Assembly (NCBI GenBank): GCA_026417735.1
Contig: JAOACR010000023.1
Span: forward strand, 124,001-188,000
Length of the DNA: 64,000 nucleotides
From: Kiritimatiellia bacterium
GTDB lineage: Bacteria; Verrucomicrobiota; Kiritimatiellia; PWTM01
Direction of reading: 5' to 3'
The position numbers and the translations under genes were made by a program. How positions within the stretch are numbered: the stretch's first letter is position 1; each line of letters starts with the position of its first letter. Below, in pieces: positions 62,501 to 64,000 of the stretch. The notes beneath the pieces were generated by a model, which worked only from the letters and a program-made list of their open reading frames with translations, was not told the DNA's origin and made no database searches.

Positions 62501-62732
62501 GCGCCGAGAAAATGGACGATGGCGCGCGCGCATCACCGTGCGGTACGGGCGTCTCCGCCTTTCGGAATTGCGATTGTCGCCGCCCCGCCGCGCGCCAGTG
62601 GAGGTGCGTCTGGCGGGCCGGGCGGTTGTGACGCAGAGTTCGGCAATGCCCGACGGGCGACTCGCACTGCGCTGGGTGGAGCCGCTAGAGGTGGGACCCG
62701 ATGGACCGCTCGAGGTAGAAATTGCTGGCTGA
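59583..62732 (+). CDS. exported GH116-like beta-glucosidase with inserted beta-sandwich
   Basis: A 1049-residue exported enzyme; HRRRFLALNAYTVAATWLG is a Tat-like signal after ATG 59583. The N-terminal GBA2-like sandwich begins WIGMPVGGICAGQLYLSGDG. It is interrupted at about residues 260-430 by a sugar-binding-like jelly roll (IVFEDFERETYAPWH, SPPFRIERHYIRLRIGGGAH, GQIGVDHIVFTDAG). The (alpha/alpha)6 catalytic domain (about 560-1000) has the likely nucleophile Glu587 in FYAWEGVGCCAGTCTHVW. Acid/base is Asp703 or Asp705 in QHNTLDEDWFGPV. Human GBA2 uses the same positions as I recall them. CTHVWQYAQAVSRLFPELER is a typical family motif. Substrate unknown; glucosides or glucosylceramides are typical of GH116. 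Confidence 0.87.
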   Translation: MVRKPTGSSNLHRRRFLALNAYTVAATWLGSTVSAASRQIRPDFERLVPALKGLDPSWIAGLTAHSEPLRATWPESKWIGMPVGGICAGQLYLSGDGRLWLWDITNEHRPTATESYRSPKEPRSPVRQGFAIRLLDEPPHLRPLDHTGWETVEFTGEYPIAQVVYRDGASPLEVRLEAFSPFVPLNAMDSALPATVLRFTVVNRGSKPVRFEFAGWLENMVRRRSGLGRDEVRVNRVVTTEWGHCLLGGVSERPAGAAQAERPDIVFEDFERETYAPWHVEGTAFGQGPVRQADVPPYMGLLGIHGERAVNSHAAGSGSVAERDRATGVLLSPPFRIERHYIRLRIGGGAHTGRTCAELLVDGQVVRSATGRNVNRMEPVVWDVREWAGREARIRIVDRASEGWGQIGVDHIVFTDAGPTPAEMARRPDHGSVALALIGGADRSAAKVAGELPAAAFDAGGTAEAVSIVEPLVGALVRRFELPPGDRQEIVAVLAWYFPHLEEVPAFGSLATSRRRWYASRFRDAAEVAAHVATRLEELTGLTRSWRDTWYDTTLPRWLMDRIGATVCNLATNTCIWFDDGRFYAWEGVGCCAGTCTHVWQYAQAVSRLFPELERSAREIADFGHGWDPTTGAIWFRGEHHRGWAVDGQAGTILRVLREHRMSVDDTFLRRLWPRVRRAIEFLIGQDGDGDGLLAGRQHNTLDEDWFGPVAWLSGMYLAALRAAEAMARIVGDAATAERYRALAERGSETLVRELFDGEYFINIPDPAHPTAVNSGTGCLIDQVYGQCWAWQLGLPRVIPQRETLSALRAIWRYNFVPDVGPWRRANPDGRYFAMDGEAGVVMCTFPREDWDFQRAKGGPDRPASHAQYFNECWTGSEYQLAAHMIFEGLVTEGLAIVRAVHDRYAPAKRNPYNEIECGDHYARALASWAVLLALSGFEHDGPAGLLGFAPRLTPDSFRAPFTAAGGWGTYEQRRENGRWRARITVRYGRLRLSELRLSPPRRAPVEVRLAGRAVVTQSSAMPDGRLALRWVEPLEVGPDGPLEVEIAG

Positions 62733-62787
62733 CCGACCGCGGTAGAGGACGCACGAAGGGCAGGACTGTCGTGATGGAGGGCCGGGG

Positions 62788-62816
62788 TTGTGGCATCGAA
62801 CCGCCTGGGATAGACT
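62788..62816 (+). promoter_or_regulatory. tpiA promoter
   Basis: TTGTGG (62788-62793), 17 bp, TAGACT (62811-62816). The predicted start is near 62823, about 26 nt before the ATG. Confidence 0.5.
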
Positions 62817-62848
62817 GCTGCGCTCGTGTTTGAGAAAGGATGACCGCG

Positions 62849-63604
62849 ATGCGTACGCCGATTGTGGCCGGCAATTGGAAGATGCATAAAACCGCCCGTG
62901 AGGCCGCCGCGCTCGCCGCGGAGATCCGGGGCGCGCTGGCAGGCTTTGCCGCCGTGGAATGTGTGCTCTGCCCGCCGTTCACGAGCCTTCGGGCGGTGCG
63001 CGAGGTGATTGCGGATACCCCGATCCGGCTTGGCGCGCAGAACGTGCACTGGGAGAACTCAGGCGCGTTCACGGGGGAAATCTCCGCGGCCATGCTGGTG
63101 GAGGAAGGATGCCGATATGTGATCGTCGGCCACAGCGAGCGCCGGCAGTACTTTGGAGAAACGGATGACACGGTGAACCGCCGCGCGCGCGCGGCGCTGG
63201 CGGCGGGGCTGTGCCCGATCGTGTGTGTCGGCGAAACGCTCGCGGAGCGTGAAGCCGGCCAGACGCTCTCGGTGATTGAACGCCAGGTGCGCGCGGGCCT
63301 GGCAGGGCTAGTGGGCGCGGATTGGGACCGGTTGGTGATCGCGTACGAACCGGTCTGGGCGATCGGCACTGGCCGCACCGCAACCGCCGCGCAGGCACAA
63401 GAAGTGCATGCGCTCATCCGCCGGTTGCTGGGCGATCTGGCCGGCGGGGCGGCGTCGAGGGTCCGCATTCAGTACGGCGGTAGCGTGAAGCCGGAAAATG
63501 CGGCGGAACTGTTCCGCCAGCCCGATGTGGACGGCGGGTTGATCGGTGGCGCCTCATTGCAGGCCGCCTCGTTCGCCGCGATCGTGCGCGCGGCGGCGCG
63601 TTGA
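62849..63604 (+). CDS. tpiA: triosephosphate isomerase
   Basis: A 251-residue TIM barrel interconverting dihydroxyacetone phosphate and glyceraldehyde-3-phosphate in glycolysis. Catalytic Lys11 is in GNWKMHK, His in [12 protein letters not shown] and Glu in [17 protein letters not shown]. The phosphate loops [18 protein letters not shown] and [16 protein letters not shown] are intact. ATG 62849 is preferred to one three codons upstream because GAAAGGA would then be 8 bp away; for the earlier ATG it would be directly adjacent. secG follows 33 bp later, a common arrangement. Confidence 0.97.
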   Translation: MRTPIVAGNWKMHKTAREAAALAAEIRGALAGFAAVECVLCPPFTSLRAVREVIADTPIRLGAQNVHWENSGAFTGEISAAMLVEEGCRYVIVGHSERRQYFGETDDTVNRRARAALAAGLCPIVCVGETLAEREAGQTLSVIERQVRAGLAGLVGADWDRLVIAYEPVWAIGTGRTATAAQAQEVHALIRRLLGDLAGGAASRVRIQYGGSVKPENAAELFRQPDVDGGLIGGASLQAASFAAIVRAAAR

Positions 63605-63637
63605 ACCGGCGGCGGGTGCAGACGGGAGACTCGAGTC

Positions 63638-64000
63638 ATGGAGGTTCTGAGAGGTTTGCTGGTGGTGATCGAGGCGCTACTGAGCCTGATGGTGATTGGT
63701 GTGATCCTGCTGCAGAAATCGCGGGAGCAGGGGCTTGGCCTCGCGTTCGGCGCGAACATCGGCGAGACGATCTTCGGTTCCCGGGCCGGCAATGTGCTGA
63801 CGCGCGCGACGATCTGGCTCGCCTCCCTGTTCATGATCAACACGGTTGTGCTGGCGATCCTCTTCAGCGGGCGGCGCGAAAGCCTGTTGGAAAAAGCCGA
63901 GGGAGCACGCGCAACCACCGAGCAACCCGCACGACCGGCCTCCGCCACCCCGGCACCGGCGCAGCCGGGCACCGCCCCTGCGCCGACTGCACCCGCCGCT
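63638..64000 (+). CDS. secG: SecG translocase subunit (3' end beyond window)
   Basis: 121 codons are visible before the window edge. The first helix (LLVVIEALLSLMVIGVILLQ) runs into KSREQGLGLAFGANIGETIFG, the SecG signature. A second helix follows (LASLFMINTVVLAILFS). The C-terminus is an Ala/Pro/Thr-rich extension that continues past the edge; such long tails occur in PVC bacteria. SecG stimulates protein export as part of SecYEG. A GGGAG sequence upstream of the ATG supports the start. It follows tpiA. Confidence 0.94.
   Translation, partial: MEVLRGLLVVIEALLSLMVIGVILLQKSREQGLGLAFGANIGETIFGSRAGNVLTRATIWLASLFMINTVVLAILFSGRRESLLEKAEGARATTEQPARPASATPAPAQPGTAPAPTAPAA

Noticed and set aside
1-64000. 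CRISPR arrays, insertion sequences, prophage or attachment sites
   Set aside because: No regular direct repeats with spacers, transposase or integrase genes, or phage structural genes were seen on either strand.

Overview
The window is 64 kb of GC-rich bacterial chromosome, densely coded on both strands. It has many ATGA or TGATG stop-start overlaps and short sigma70-type promoters (TTGnnn, 16-18 bp, TAnnnT). The gene content suggests a member of the Planctomycetota-Verrucomicrobiota-Kiritimatiellota-Lentisphaerota assemblage. The pointers are many secreted, enzyme-like glycan-active proteins, an HTH-EIIA fusion, a tpiA-secG pair, a very large secreted protein and a topoisomerase VI A subunit. 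This placement is inferred from gene content, not shown by a phylogenetic marker.

Layout. 1-2.5 kb: end of a large secreted LamG protein and a nitroreductase. 2.5-10 kb: ssb, a PhoB/PhoR-like two-component pair, topoisomerase VI subunit A without its B partner, then rpmE-prfA-prmC. 10.2-18 kb: a ten-gene minus-strand operon, arsR-tolC-mfp-rnd-PII-like-DUF6132-like-DUF302-DUF2892-trx-fmdB, read from a promoter that contains a palindromic operator and appears to give a leaderless mRNA. 18.1-24.9 kb: an ArsB/NhaD-type permease, an SGNH hydrolase, a DUF4091/GH123-like protein and a GH39-like glycosidase. 25.1-30.4 kb: an RLAN/RimK-type ATP-grasp ligase, metG, an NAD-sugar epimerase and a Tat-exported TIM-barrel isomerase. 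30.6-39.5 kb: a heparinase II/III-type lyase, a GH50 agarase-like enzyme, HTH-EIIA, a DMT exporter and glycogen phosphorylase.

40.4-48.2 kb: tRNA-Gln, dnaN and a 2135-residue secreted protein with macroglobulin-like features. 48.4-52.5 kb: a lipoprotein, an MBOAT O-acyltransferase with an SGNH partner, thiL and tRNA-Val. 52.6-59.4 kb: a GT9 glycosyltransferase, a membrane protein, thpR-recA below an outer-membrane-type protein, a BON lipoprotein, a TPR protein and a GT2 enzyme with an extra nucleotide-binding-like domain. 59.5-64 kb: a GH116-type glucosidase with an inserted sugar-binding-like domain, tpiA and the start of secG.

How the genes fit together. The periplasmic or secreted glycan enzymes (LamG protein, DUF4091, GH39-like, heparinase-like, GH50-like, GH116-like), with an EIIA regulator and glycogen phosphorylase, suggest a polysaccharide-degrading heterotroph. 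The ArsR-RND operon is a metal-efflux module extended with a PII-like sensor and redox accessory proteins. Core informational genes (ssb, prfA, prmC, metG, dnaN, recA, top6A) are scattered among these accessory blocks.
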